Shown here: one piece after another, positions 1 to 7,284 of the stretch
Layout of the letters: each line of letters begins with the position of its first letter
Numbering within the stretch: position 1 is the first letter of the stretch
From: an uncultured Cellvibrio sp.
Lineage (GTDB): Bacteria; Pseudomonadota; Gammaproteobacteria; Pseudomonadales; Cellvibrionaceae
Length of the DNA: 20,962 nucleotides
NCBI GenBank assembly: GCA_937958105.1
Contig: CALFXJ010000039.1
Coordinates: 1-20,962 of the forward strand
Direction: 5' to 3'
Made by a program: the position numbers and the translations under genes
The notes under the pieces: model-generated
What the model saw: only the letters and a program-made list of their open reading frames with translations
Databases searched by the model: none
What the model was told of the DNA's origin: nothing

Positions 1-4
1 AGTA

Positions 5-145
5 GTAGGTCGGATTAGCGCAGCGTAATCCGACACATGCAGCGGTTGGGTAGATGGATGCGATCCAATGAAAAAATGGATTGAGGCCACCAAGGTTTTT
101 GTTGTGGCGAGGGATGTCGGACTACGTTTTGTTAATCCGACCTAC
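5..145. repeat. REP/BIME-like inverted pair (cluster A)
   Basis: Two copies of the ~31 bp palindromic repeat face each other: 5-35 (GTAG end on the left) and 115-145 (GTAG end on the right, arm slightly degenerate with a TTTTG centre). Each copy has a GTAG tetranucleotide followed by imperfect arms GTCGGATTA and TAATCCGAC around a CGC-A-GCG core, with one unpaired G on one side. This is the general layout of REP sequences mobilised by RAYT transposases. The pair starts 52 bp downstream of the napC stop. Bases 1-197 hold no credible gene, and small ORFs here are readings of the repeat. Confidence 0.85.
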
Positions 146-197
146 GGGGAATTTCGGTGGAAAAATTGGCGGTGGTTTGGGGTGGGAGGCGTCTGGT

Positions 198-932
198 TTA
201 CTTCACCACCTGCTGCGCAATATAAACCTGCCAGGGCTCCAGCAGCGCTTCGTCCCATGCGTGGGTGTGCCAGGGGACTTCTCCGGCAATCACGTCATTG
301 AGCAGGTTTTCATCCAGGATGGGGCCTTCCTGCATCAAAGTGTTGTAACCGACAGGGACGCCGCTCATGTCCGGTAGATGGTGAGCGATGCCTTTGTGGC
401 AATCGATACAGGTTTTCTCTCCGCTCGCCAGCAGCGTCGAGTGCATCTGCCGCGCGCGCGGCGACTGGAGCGTGAAATCCATATATTCAAAGTTGTGGCA
501 GTTGCGGCATTCCAGTGAGTCATTGGCCTTCAGCCGCCGCCATTCCCGTTCTGCCAGCATCCGCCGTTTCGCCACAAATTTGTCGCGGGTGTCGATGGTG
601 CCGAAGATCCAGCCCCAGACTTCTTTTGACGCTTCCATCTTGCGCGCAATCTTGTACGTCCAGTCATGCGGCACATGGCAGTCGGAGCATACAGCGCGCA
701 CGCCGGAACGGTTGGTGTAGTGGATGGTAGGAATCAGTTCCCGATAAGGGTTGGCCTGCATCTCATGACAGCCGATGCAGAACTGCTCGGTGTTGGTCAG
801 TTCCAGCGCGGTGTTGAAGCCGCCCCAGAAGATAATCCCCGCAATAAATCCGCCCATGCTCAGGGTGCCCAGGCCAATGTAAGCCGAGGGGCGGTTGAAG
901 ATGCGCCAGTATTCTTTAATGAATTTCCACAT
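198..932 (-). CDS. napC: NapC, tetraheme c-type quinol dehydrogenase of periplasmic nitrate reductase
   Basis: Membrane-anchored cytochrome c of the NapC/NirT family (244 aa). It oxidises quinol at the cytoplasmic membrane and hands electrons to NapB/NapA in the periplasm. One N-terminal membrane segment (about residues 16-38) is followed by four CxxCH heme sites at 52-56, 82-86, 142-146 and 175-179. The family signatures NTEQFCIGCHEM, NRSGVRA and CRNCHNFEYMD are present. Only 3 bp separate the napB stop from the ATG, with GGCGGAG as ribosome-binding site, so it is the last gene of napEDABC. The family usually ends about ten residues after the HHLPDM stretch (187 on), near 200 aa. Here about 45 further residues follow, which is unusual. 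Confidence 0.96.
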   Translation of the reverse strand: MWKFIKEYWRIFNRPSAYIGLGTLSMGGFIAGIIFWGGFNTALELTNTEQFCIGCHEMQANPYRELIPTIHYTNRSGVRAVCSDCHVPHDWTYKIARKMEASKEVWGWIFGTIDTRDKFVAKRRMLAEREWRRLKANDSLECRNCHNFEYMDFTLQSPRARQMHSTLLASGEKTCIDCHKGIAHHLPDMSGVPVGYNTLMQEGPILDENLLNDVIAGEVPWHTHAWDEALLEPWQVYIAQQVVK

Positions 933-935
933 GGT

Positions 936-1418
936 TTACTCCGCCTGCCGCTGTTGGCTTTCCTGCAACACCTCATCAATGCCTTTAAACGTATTCGTGG
1001 TCGCTGGCGGCACATCGTGCTGCGGCACATGGCATTGCATACAGAAGTAGCGGCGCGGCGAGACGGCTGCCAGCGGCTGGTTCTCGCGGTTCAGATAATG
1101 GGTGATGCTCACCATGGGCGCGCCGGTTTCCGGGCTGCGGGTGCGGCTGTGGCAGGTGAGGCACTGATTGAATTCCTTGGTGACCTGATAGCCGCGCACC
1201 GTATGTGGAATCACCGGCGGCTGGTCGGGGTAATTGCGCACCGGCCGTCGCACTGGCGTCACCTCCCGGGGCATCTGCGGCGCAGGCAGCGCCTGGTGCA
1301 GTGTGCCGCCGGGGCGTACACCGTTCAGGCCGGACGCGCGCAGCGCTTCGTCTTCACCGGTTTCCTGGGCGAGGGCTGCGAGGGGCAGCAGCAGGGCAAG
1401 AAGCAGGACAGGTTTCAT
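936..1418 (-). CDS. napB: NapB, diheme c-type small subunit of periplasmic nitrate reductase
   Basis: Periplasmic electron-transfer subunit (160 aa) that shuttles electrons from NapC to the NapA active site. A Sec signal peptide covers residues 1-17 (MKPVLLLALLLPLAALA). The two heme motifs are CLTCH at 86-90 and CMQCH at 126-130. Further His residues such as H72 and H107 could be axial ligands, as in known NapB structures. The ATG has AGGAG seven bases upstream and lies 12 bp after the napA stop. The proline-rich stretch around residues 45-72 matches the extended NapB region that wraps NapA in the complex, by family knowledge. Length is typical of the family. Confidence 0.96.
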   Translation of the reverse strand: MKPVLLLALLLPLAALAQETGEDEALRASGLNGVRPGGTLHQALPAPQMPREVTPVRRPVRNYPDQPPVIPHTVRGYQVTKEFNQCLTCHSRTRSPETGAPMVSITHYLNRENQPLAAVSPRRYFCMQCHVPQHDVPPATTNTFKGIDEVLQESQQRQAE

Positions 1419-1430
1419 GGGCAGACTCCT

Positions 1431-3935
1431 CTACGCCAGGCTGATCAGTTCAAGTTTCACCGCACATTTCTTGTAATCCGTCTGCAGCGAAATGGGATCG
1501 GTGGCATCGAGCGTGACCTTGTTGATCAACCGGTTAGCATCGAAGAAAGGCACATACACCAGCCCGCGCGGCGGTTTGACGCGGCCGCGGGTTTCCACCC
1601 TGCCGCGAATGGAGCCACGCCGGCTGGTTACCCGGATTTCACTGCCACGGCGGAAGCCGAGTTCGCGGGCATCCTCATAATTCATGTACACCAGCGCGTG
1701 GGGCACGGCCGCATTAAGCTCGGGGACGCGCTGGGTCATGGAGCCCGTGTGCCAATGTTCGAGTACCCGCCCGGTGCTCAGCCAGAAGGGGTAATCTTTA
1801 TCCGGTGATTCGGCGGGCGGCTCATAGGGCAGGGCGAAGATCAGCGCACGCTTGTCCTCATTGCCATAGAACTGCACCCCCGTACCCTTGGCGACATAGG
1901 GATCATGGCCCTCGCGGAAGCGCCAGCGGGTCTCCTTGCCATCCACCACCGGCCAGCGCAGGCCGCGCTCCTGATGGTAGCGGTCGAAGGGAGCCAGGTC
2001 GTGAGCCTTGCCGCGTCCGAAGCGGGCGTACTCTTCGAACAGGCCTTTCTGCACATAAAAACCAAATGCCTGGGCTTCGTCGTTGCGATAGCCGGCTTCG
2101 ATATCCGTCAGTGGGAACTGGTCCACCTGACCGTTGGTGAACAGCACCTGATACAGGGTTTTACCGCGATAGTCCGGCGCCTTGGCCAGCAGGTCTTCGG
2201 GCCAGACATCATCGGTCTTAAGACGTTTGGAGAACTCGATCAGCTGCCACAGGTCCGAACGGGCTTCGCCGGGTGGTGGCACCAGCTGATGCCAGAACTG
2301 GGTGCGCCGTTCTGCGTTGCCGAAGGCGCCTTCCTTCTCCACCCACATGGCGGCAGGCAGGATCAGGTCCGCCGCCTGGACTGACGCGGTGGGATACACA
2401 TCGGACACAATCACAAAGGCATTGGGATTTCGCCAGCCGGGCAGGGTTTCCTGCATGACATTGGGACCGGCCTGCACGTTATTGCACACCTGCGTCCAGT
2501 ACACCCGCACCTCGCCGTCTTTCAGTTTGCGGCTCTGCTTCACCGCGTCCAGCCCGACCTTGTCGGGGATGGTGCCGGGCGGCAGCTTCCAGATTTCTTC
2601 GGCTTTGGCGCGATGTTTGGGGTTGGTCACCAGCATGTCTGCCGGCAGGCGGTGAGAGAAGGTACCCACTTCCCGGGCCGAACCACAGGCCGACGGCTGA
2701 CCGGTGAGAGAGAAGGGACTGTTACCTGGCTCGCTGATCTTGCCAGTCAGCAGGTGCAGGTTGTAAACCATGTTGTTGGCCCAGACACCACGGGTGTGCT
2801 GATTGAAGCCCATGGTCCACAGGGACATCACCTTCACCTTCGGGTCGGCGTAAAGCTCAGCCAGCTGCTTAAGTCGCTCTGCCGGTACACCGGTTTCCTG
2901 CGCAGTCCGGTCCAGCGTATAAGGGCGCACGAAAGCGGCAAAGTCTTCAAAGGTAATATCCGACCAGGTGTTGGCTTTATCCGCGCCCTTGGCATTCACC
3001 TGCCGGGGGTCCTCGGGACGCAGCCCATAGCCGATGTCATCCTGACCGCGCACGAAGCGGGTATGTTTGTTCACAAACTCCCGATTCACCTTGTCGTTCT
3101 GGATGATGTAGTTGGCGATGTAGTTCAGGATGATCAGGTCAGTCTGCGGCTTGAACACGATGGGAATGTCAGCGAGTTCAAAACTGCGGGTTTCGTAGGG
3201 CGACATGGCCACCACTTTCACATGGTCGAACGACAACCGGCGATCGGTGACGCGGCTCCACAGGATCGGGTGCATCTCCGCCATGTTTGCACCCCAGAGC
3301 ACAAAGGCATCTGTGTGTTCGATGTCGTCATAGCAACCCATCGGCTCGTCGATGCCGAAGGTGCGCATAAAACCGCCCACCGCTGACGCCATACAGTGGC
3401 GTGCGTTCGGATCAAGGTTGTTGGTGCGGAGGCCGCCCTTGATCAGTTTGGACGCGGCATAGGCTTCCCAGATGGTCCACTGGCCGGAGCCGAGCATGGC
3501 CACGCTGTCGGGGCCGGATTCGCGGATCGCCGTTTTGACTTTTTCCGCCATGATGTCGAAGGCCTGGTCCCAGCTTATCGGGGTGAACTCGCCCTGCTTG
3601 TGGTACTTGCCATCTTTCATACGCAGCATCGGCGTGCGCAGGCGATCGCCGCCATACATGATCTTCGAAAGGAAGTAGCCTTTGATGCAGTTCAAGCCGC
3701 GATTGACATCGGCTTTTACGTCGCCGTGAGTGGCAACGACTTTGTTGTCTTTGGTCGCCACCATCACGCCGCAGCCCACTCCGCAGAAACGGCAGGGCGC
3801 CTTGTCCCATTTCAGTGTGGTGAGTTCGCGGTTGGTGATCAGGTTTGCCGCGCTGGCCGGCAGAGGAAGACCGATAGCGGCGGCAGCAACGGCAGCGGCA
3901 TTGGCCTTGGCAAATTCCCGACGTGAGAGAGTCAT
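1431..3935 (-). CDS. napA: NapA, periplasmic nitrate reductase catalytic subunit (Mo-bis-MGD, 4Fe-4S)
   Basis: Catalytic subunit (834 aa) reducing nitrate to nitrite in the periplasm. A twin-arginine signal SRREFAK (residues 4-10) precedes a hydrophobic run ending at ASA (about 27-29), so export is folded, by Tat. The 4Fe-4S cluster ligands are C48, C51, C55 and C83, followed by the conserved lysine K85. The predicted Mo-ligand cysteine is C181 in NARHCMAS. The C-terminal molybdopterin-dinucleotide-binding domain includes the STGRVLEHWHTGSMT stretch typical of Nap enzymes. The start ATG overlaps the napD stop by four bases (ATGA), indicating translational coupling. Length matches E. coli and Pseudomonas NapA (about 830 aa). 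No defect was seen. Confidence 0.98.
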   Translation of the reverse strand: MTLSRREFAKANAAAVAAAAIGLPLPASAANLITNRELTTLKWDKAPCRFCGVGCGVMVATKDNKVVATHGDVKADVNRGLNCIKGYFLSKIMYGGDRLRTPMLRMKDGKYHKQGEFTPISWDQAFDIMAEKVKTAIRESGPDSVAMLGSGQWTIWEAYAASKLIKGGLRTNNLDPNARHCMASAVGGFMRTFGIDEPMGCYDDIEHTDAFVLWGANMAEMHPILWSRVTDRRLSFDHVKVVAMSPYETRSFELADIPIVFKPQTDLIILNYIANYIIQNDKVNREFVNKHTRFVRGQDDIGYGLRPEDPRQVNAKGADKANTWSDITFEDFAAFVRPYTLDRTAQETGVPAERLKQLAELYADPKVKVMSLWTMGFNQHTRGVWANNMVYNLHLLTGKISEPGNSPFSLTGQPSACGSAREVGTFSHRLPADMLVTNPKHRAKAEEIWKLPPGTIPDKVGLDAVKQSRKLKDGEVRVYWTQVCNNVQAGPNVMQETLPGWRNPNAFVIVSDVYPTASVQAADLILPAAMWVEKEGAFGNAERRTQFWHQLVPPPGEARSDLWQLIEFSKRLKTDDVWPEDLLAKAPDYRGKTLYQVLFTNGQVDQFPLTDIEAGYRNDEAQAFGFYVQKGLFEEYARFGRGKAHDLAPFDRYHQERGLRWPVVDGKETRWRFREGHDPYVAKGTGVQFYGNEDKRALIFALPYEPPAESPDKDYPFWLSTGRVLEHWHTGSMTQRVPELNAAVPHALVYMNYEDARELGFRRGSEIRVTSRRGSIRGRVETRGRVKPPRGLVYVPFFDANRLINKVTLDATDPISLQTDYKKCAVKLELISLA

Positions 3936-4225
3936 AGTGGGCTGGCCTCTTCTTGCAGAATTTCGTGATAAACCAGCGCGGCATTCAGCGCGCCGGGCTG
4001 GGCGGTAATGCTGTCAATCAAATCCAGAATCGCCTGTTCCTGCGCCGCTTCAATGACCACCACCAGTTTGCCCTGATCGCTGGCCGCATGAATTTCCACG
4101 CCGGGTTGTGTTTCCAGCCATTGTCGGATGCGCGGTAAAGCAGCGGGCTGCACATGCGCAATAATGCTGGCGATATGCAGAGCTGCGGGGCGTACCGCAT
4201 GCACGGGGATCAGTTCAACGGACAC
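3932..4225 (-). CDS. napD: NapD, chaperone for the NapA Tat signal peptide
   Basis: Small cytoplasmic protein (97 aa) of the NapD family, which binds the NapA twin-arginine signal and delays export until the cofactor is inserted. The family pattern is visible: a beta strand, then HIASIIAHVQP near residues 17-26, then GVEIHAASDQGKLVVVIEAA, matching the ferredoxin-like fold. The start is GTG at 4225, with AAGGA seven bases upstream. The next in-frame codon block upstream runs into the napE stop, so no longer form exists. The stop overlaps the napA start (ATGA). Position between napE and napA fits the operon. Confidence 0.93.
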   Translation of the reverse strand: MSVELIPVHAVRPAALHIASIIAHVQPAALPRIRQWLETQPGVEIHAASDQGKLVVVIEAAQEQAILDLIDSITAQPGALNAALVYHEILQEEASPL

Positions 4226-4255
4226 AGTGAGATCCTTTTTTTGCAGATACGCGAG

Positions 4256-4429
4256 TTAAACAGGACCGGGCGGCCCAACGAATAATTGATACATCCAGAT
4301 GATGAAACCGTAGCCCCCTACGATGGCGACGCTCAGGATGGGGAATAAAAAAACGATAATAAAAATAAACAGACGCCACTCTTTGCGGCGTTGTTCATTA
4401 TCAGTCACAGCAAGCTGAGGTTCCTGCAT
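4256..4429 (-). CDS. napE: NapE, small membrane protein of the nap operon
   Basis: A 57-aa protein. After a charged N-terminus containing NEQRRKEW (11-18), one long hydrophobic segment runs from about residue 20 to 45 and is followed by a short FVGPPGPV tail. This is the NapE layout: a single-span inner-membrane protein encoded first in many nap operons (Paracoccus, Rhodobacter, Pseudomonas types). Its exact role is not established. GGGAGG lies seven bases before the ATG. It ends 30 bp upstream of the napD GTG, in the same reading frame. It is the first gene after the FNR-type promoter. Confidence 0.9.
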   Translation of the reverse strand: MQEPQLAVTDNEQRRKEWRLFIFIIVFLFPILSVAIVGGYGFIIWMYQLFVGPPGPV

Positions 4430-4467
4430 GGCGGACCTCCCTTATTAAATGTCCACGGGCTTTCTTA

Positions 4468-4495
4468 AGCATAGTGAAGAAAGATTTTCTTTCAA
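4468..4495 (-). promoter_or_regulatory. Putative sigma-70 promoter of napEDABC
   Basis: Read on the minus strand, TTGAAA (4495-4490; five of six to the -35 consensus) is followed 16 bp later by TATGCT (4473-4468; four of six to -10). Transcription would begin near 4461, about 32 bp before napE. This places the centre of the FNR box about 62 bp upstream of the start, the classic class-I activator position and close to the E. coli napF arrangement. An A11 tract (4494-4504) abuts and slightly overlaps the -35 element. Inferred from sequence only. Confidence 0.5.
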
Positions 4496-4516
4496 AAAAA
4501 AAAACAGAAAGTCCGC

Positions 4517-4530
4517 TTGATCTAGATCAA
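4517..4530. promoter_or_regulatory. FNR box upstream of napE
   Basis: TTGATCTAGATCAA is an exact match to the FNR consensus TTGAT-N4-ATCAA and is a perfect palindrome. It sits 88 bp upstream of the napE start and 14 bp past the stop of the MFS gene. Oxygen-sensing FNR-type activators bind such sites, so the nap operon is probably induced under oxygen limitation. I saw no clear NarP/NarL heptamer pair next to it. Confidence 0.8.
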
Positions 4531-4543
4531 TAATGTTAGGAAT

Positions 4544-5755
4544 TTACATAAAATAAACCCGGCGAATGTGCGGCAATTTAATCAACACCAATGCCCCGAA
4601 CACCGCCGCCGCCGCACCCAGCAGCCATTGCAGATTAATCCACTGTGCGCAGGCTCCGAAGATAAATGCGCCGAGTGCCGGACCGGCGCGAAAGATCAGG
4701 CCGTACAGCGCCATCACCCGGCCTTTCATTGCCGGTTCACTCAGTGTCTGCGCCATGGTCTGCATGCCGATATTGCATACCACATGAAAAATTCCCGCGA
4801 TGGCGATCAGCAGCACCACCCACTCCAGCGTGCGGGTAAAGGAAAACATCACCAGTGCTATCGCAATCCCTAGGGCCGAACCGAAGGTGACTTTAATCAG
4901 GTGATCGGCAGGTTTGGCTTTCAACATCCAAACTGCTCCCAGCAAGGCACCAAATCCTTGCGCGCTCATCAGCCACGACAGCGTCTGCGGGCCGCCGCGC
5001 AGGATGTCACCGGCAATCGCGGGAAAGAGTTCACTGAATGGCCGCGCCAGCAGCGCGAAGCCCAGGGCCAGCAGGAACAGAGTGGCGATGACCGGCGTGT
5101 GGCGGATGTAACCAAAACCGGAGATAACATCGTGAAGGATGTGAGTATCGCGCGACGACAGACCCGGACGGTTGATGTGCTGGCGGACCCACACAATGGC
5201 ACTGACGAGCGCAATAAATGAAAAGGCATTGGCAAGAAAAACGTGCTCGACGTGCCCGGTCACCATCACCACACCGGCGATGGCCGGGCCGAGGCTGCGG
5301 GCGAGGTTTACTGCGATGGAGTTAGTCGCAATGGCCTGAGCCATGCGTTCCGGTGTGGCCAGTGAACCTATGACCACCATGCGCACGGGCTGATTAAAAC
5401 CCTGCACGCTGGCATCGGTGATGGCCCAGAACAACAGCAGCCAGATGGTCAGGACGCCGCTGGCCGTCATGGCCCAGAGCACCAGCGTTAACAGAATCAG
5501 CAGGGTCTGGGTGAGGAGCATCAGGCGGAAAGGATTGCTGCGATCAGTCACCGCCCCGGCCAATGGCGCCACCCACAGCGCCGCGATCAGGTCGCTCATG
5601 GCAACGGCACCGACCCAGGCAGGCGACTGCGTCAGCTCCCAGGTCAACCAACCCACCGCCGTCTTCTGCATCCAGCTACCCAGCGACGACAACCCATGGC
5701 CAGCGCTGAAGATCACAAAAAGAGGAATACCATGGCGGGTCGTTAATGAAGTCAT
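4544..5755 (-). CDS. MFS transporter, EntS/MFS_3-like exporter
   Basis: A 403-aa, 12-span major facilitator protein of the MFS_3/EntS type, a group that includes siderophore and drug exporters. The N-terminal half carries GSWMQKTAVGWLTWELTQSP (26-45) and, between spans 2 and 3, the A-like motif AGAVTDRSNPFRLML (66-80). The C-terminal half has MKGRVMALYG, another family hallmark. The substrate cannot be read from sequence. The ATG at 5755 has only a weak upstream GGTGG. It ends 14 bp before the FNR box, so its transcript, if unterminated, would read into nap. I saw no intrinsic terminator between them. It starts 42 bp left of repeat cluster B. Confidence 0.85.
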   Translation of the reverse strand: MTSLTTRHGIPLFVIFSAGHGLSSLGSWMQKTAVGWLTWELTQSPAWVGAVAMSDLIAALWVAPLAGAVTDRSNPFRLMLLTQTLLILLTLVLWAMTASGVLTIWLLLFWAITDASVQGFNQPVRMVVIGSLATPERMAQAIATNSIAVNLARSLGPAIAGVVMVTGHVEHVFLANAFSFIALVSAIVWVRQHINRPGLSSRDTHILHDVISGFGYIRHTPVIATLFLLALGFALLARPFSELFPAIAGDILRGGPQTLSWLMSAQGFGALLGAVWMLKAKPADHLIKVTFGSALGIAIALVMFSFTRTLEWVVLLIAIAGIFHVVCNIGMQTMAQTLSEPAMKGRVMALYGLIFRAGPALGAFIFGACAQWINLQWLLGAAAAVFGALVLIKLPHIRRVYFM

Positions 5756-5796
5756 GTCACATAGACCACCAAAATCATAAATTTGCGCTGCGTGGG

Positions 5797-6046
5797 TGTC
5801 GGATTACGCTACGCTAATCCGACCTACGTGGTGGATCGTTCGATATTGTTTGGTTTGTCGGATTACGCCTTTGGCTAATCCGACCTACGTGGTGCGTTCT
5901 GTGTTGTCGGATTACGCTATGCTAATGACCTACGTGGTGGATCGTGCAATATTGGGTGGTTTGGCGGATTCCGACCAACGGTGGCCGCGTATTTATTTAA
6001 TGCGGGCATGTAACCGTAGGTCGGATTAGCGCAGCGTAATCCGACA
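5797..6046. repeat. REP/BIME-like cluster B (five copies)
   Basis: Copies of the same GTAG palindrome as in clusters A and C lie at 5797-5827, 5856-5888 (two extra bases in the loop), 5905-5933 (two bases lost from one arm) and, as a badly deleted remnant, 5961-5980. All four have GTAG at the right end. A fifth intact copy at 6016-6046 faces the other way and lies 21 bp downstream of the hemH stop. The 312 bp between hemH and the MFS gene hold no credible gene, and the 77-aa plus-strand ORF here is a reading through the repeats. Confidence 0.85.
5821..5970. repeat. About 106-bp tandem duplication inside cluster B
   Basis: Bases 5821-5864 align with 5927-5970 at an offset of 106 bp, with 39 of 44 identical by hand count. 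The shared spacer contains GTGGTGGATCGT and a TATTG stretch, so not only the palindrome but also its flanking spacer was copied. The second unit's palindrome has lost its centre. Confidence 0.65.
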
Positions 6047-6067
6047 CCCCACTCTCCAAACCCCACC

Positions 6068-7096
6068 CTAAAGCTTCCGGCGGATCACTTCCACCAGCGC
6101 CCGAATATGATCCGGGCGGTCGTTCAAGGCAGGGATGTAATGATAGGTCTCTCCACCGTTGTGCAGAAAAATCTCGCGATTCTGTTGTGCAAGCTCTTCC
6201 AGCGTCTCCAGACAGTCCGCGCTGAAGGCGGGCGAGACGACGGCAATGTTGGTAATCCCCTGGGAGGGCAAGGCTTTCAAGGTTTCATCGGTATAAGGCT
6301 GCAACCATTCCGCATAACCAAAACGCGACTGAAAGGTGGTTAAACAATGGCTCTTATCCAGCCCCAGTTTTTCCGCCACCAGCCGTGTGGTTTTCTGACA
6401 GAAACAATAATAAGGATCGCCCAGATCGAGATTGCGCTTCGGCATACCGTGATAAGAAAACACAAACCGCTGCGGTGCGCCGTGGGTGTCGATCTGCTCC
6501 CTGATGCTTTGCGCCAGGGACTCAATATAAAGCGGATGATCCGCATAGCCGTTGATGAAATCCACCTCCGGCACCCAGCGCCAGGTCATCAGTTCCCGCG
6601 CCACCGCATCGAACACCGTGCCCGTGGTCGGCGCTGCATATTGCGGATAAAGCGGCATCACGATGATGCGCCGTACACCCGCGTCACGCAGCTGCCGCAA
6701 AGCTTTCGGAATCGAGGGATTTCCATACCGCATCCCCAGCTTCACGATGACATCATCACCCAGCCAACGCTGAATCGCCGCCTGCTGCCGACGGCTGATC
6801 ACCAGCAGCGGTGAACCTTCGTGAGTCCAGATACTTTTATACAGCGCCGCAGATTTTCTCGGACGCACACGCAGGATGATGCCGTGCAGGATCAGTTTCC
6901 ACGCCAGCGGCGGAATTTCAATAACGCGGGGATCGGAAAGGAATTCGGCGAGGTAAGCGCGCACAGACTGCGTGGTCGGCTCATCCGGCGTACCGAGGTT
7001 GACCAGCAGCACACCGGTCACGGCGGCGGAAGAAGCATCCTGTTGGTGAAATAACACATCGGCAGGTGGTTGAAGCGAGCTGGTGGTCCGGGTCAT
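6068..7096 (-). CDS. hemH: Ferrochelatase HemH
   Basis: Inserts Fe(II) into protoporphyrin IX, the last step of protoheme synthesis, in the cytoplasm or at the inner membrane face. Family signatures run in order: GVLLVNLGTPDEP near the N-terminus, KLGMRYGNPSIPKAL, MPLYPQYAAPTTGT, then FSYHGMPKRN with the catalytic histidine, and SPAFSADCLETLEEL with the conserved glutamate region. I chose the ATG at 7096 (342 aa) because AGGAGG lies just upstream. An in-frame ATG 105 bp further up has no such site and would add 35 residues unlike the family. It stands alone on the minus strand, and a REP copy follows 21 bp after the stop. Heme demand of the nearby nap cytochromes is consistent but does not prove linkage. 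Confidence 0.95.
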   Translation of the reverse strand: MTRTTSSLQPPADVLFHQQDASSAAVTGVLLVNLGTPDEPTTQSVRAYLAEFLSDPRVIEIPPLAWKLILHGIILRVRPRKSAALYKSIWTHEGSPLLVISRRQQAAIQRWLGDDVIVKLGMRYGNPSIPKALRQLRDAGVRRIIVMPLYPQYAAPTTGTVFDAVARELMTWRWVPEVDFINGYADHPLYIESLAQSIREQIDTHGAPQRFVFSYHGMPKRNLDLGDPYYCFCQKTTRLVAEKLGLDKSHCLTTFQSRFGYAEWLQPYTDETLKALPSQGITNIAVVSPAFSADCLETLEELAQQNREIFLHNGGETYHYIPALNDRPDHIRALVEVIRRKL

Positions 7097-7223
7097 GAAG
7101 CCTCCTCGACAGGTTGCGGAAAAATAGCCGCTTATACCGGATAAATCCAGTAGAAGATCGCAATCATGCTGATAAGTGGGGAAAAGGGGTGGGCGGGACA
7201 AGTCGACGATGATTCGGCAGGAG

Positions 7224-7273
7224 CACCGCTGAAGCAGTTTTCCGCGGGCGCGGGAAACAGATCTTCAGCGGTG
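7224..7273. terminator. Long nested hairpin after the sugar dehydrogenase gene
   Basis: Perfect 11-bp arms CACCGCTGAAG (7224-7234) and CTTCAGCGGTG (7263-7273) enclose a second hairpin, GTTTTCCGCG (7237-7246) with CGCGGGAAAC (7249-7258), ten pairs with one G-T wobble and a 2-nt loop. It begins 11 bp after the stop of the minus-strand sugar dehydrogenase. No U-run follows on the minus strand, so it may be a 3'-end stabiliser or a U-less terminator rather than a classic intrinsic one. Confidence 0.55.
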
Positions 7274-7284
7274 AAACAGGAATA

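Noticed and set aside
68..377. Two plus-strand ORFs (77 and 98 aa) near the left edge
   Set aside because: They read through the palindromic repeat at 115-145 and the antisense of napC; no ribosome-binding site or family.
666..1808. 380-aa plus-strand ORF
   Set aside because: Lies entirely antisense to napC, napB and napA, whose heme and cofactor motifs are intact; a GC-codon shadow.
4480..4494. GAAAG/CTTTC inverted repeat near the nap promoter as terminator of the MFS gene
   Set aside because: Five A/T-rich pairs only, located within the predicted promoter, and no T-run after it in the minus-strand direction.
5796..6029. 77-aa plus-strand ORF between the MFS and hemH genes
   Set aside because: Its residues come from repeated REP units (YATLIRPT-like readings), so it is not a protein gene.
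6068..7201. Longer HemH start giving 377 aa
   Set aside because: The extra 35 residues lack resemblance to ferrochelatases, and AGGAGG directly precedes the internal ATG at 7096.
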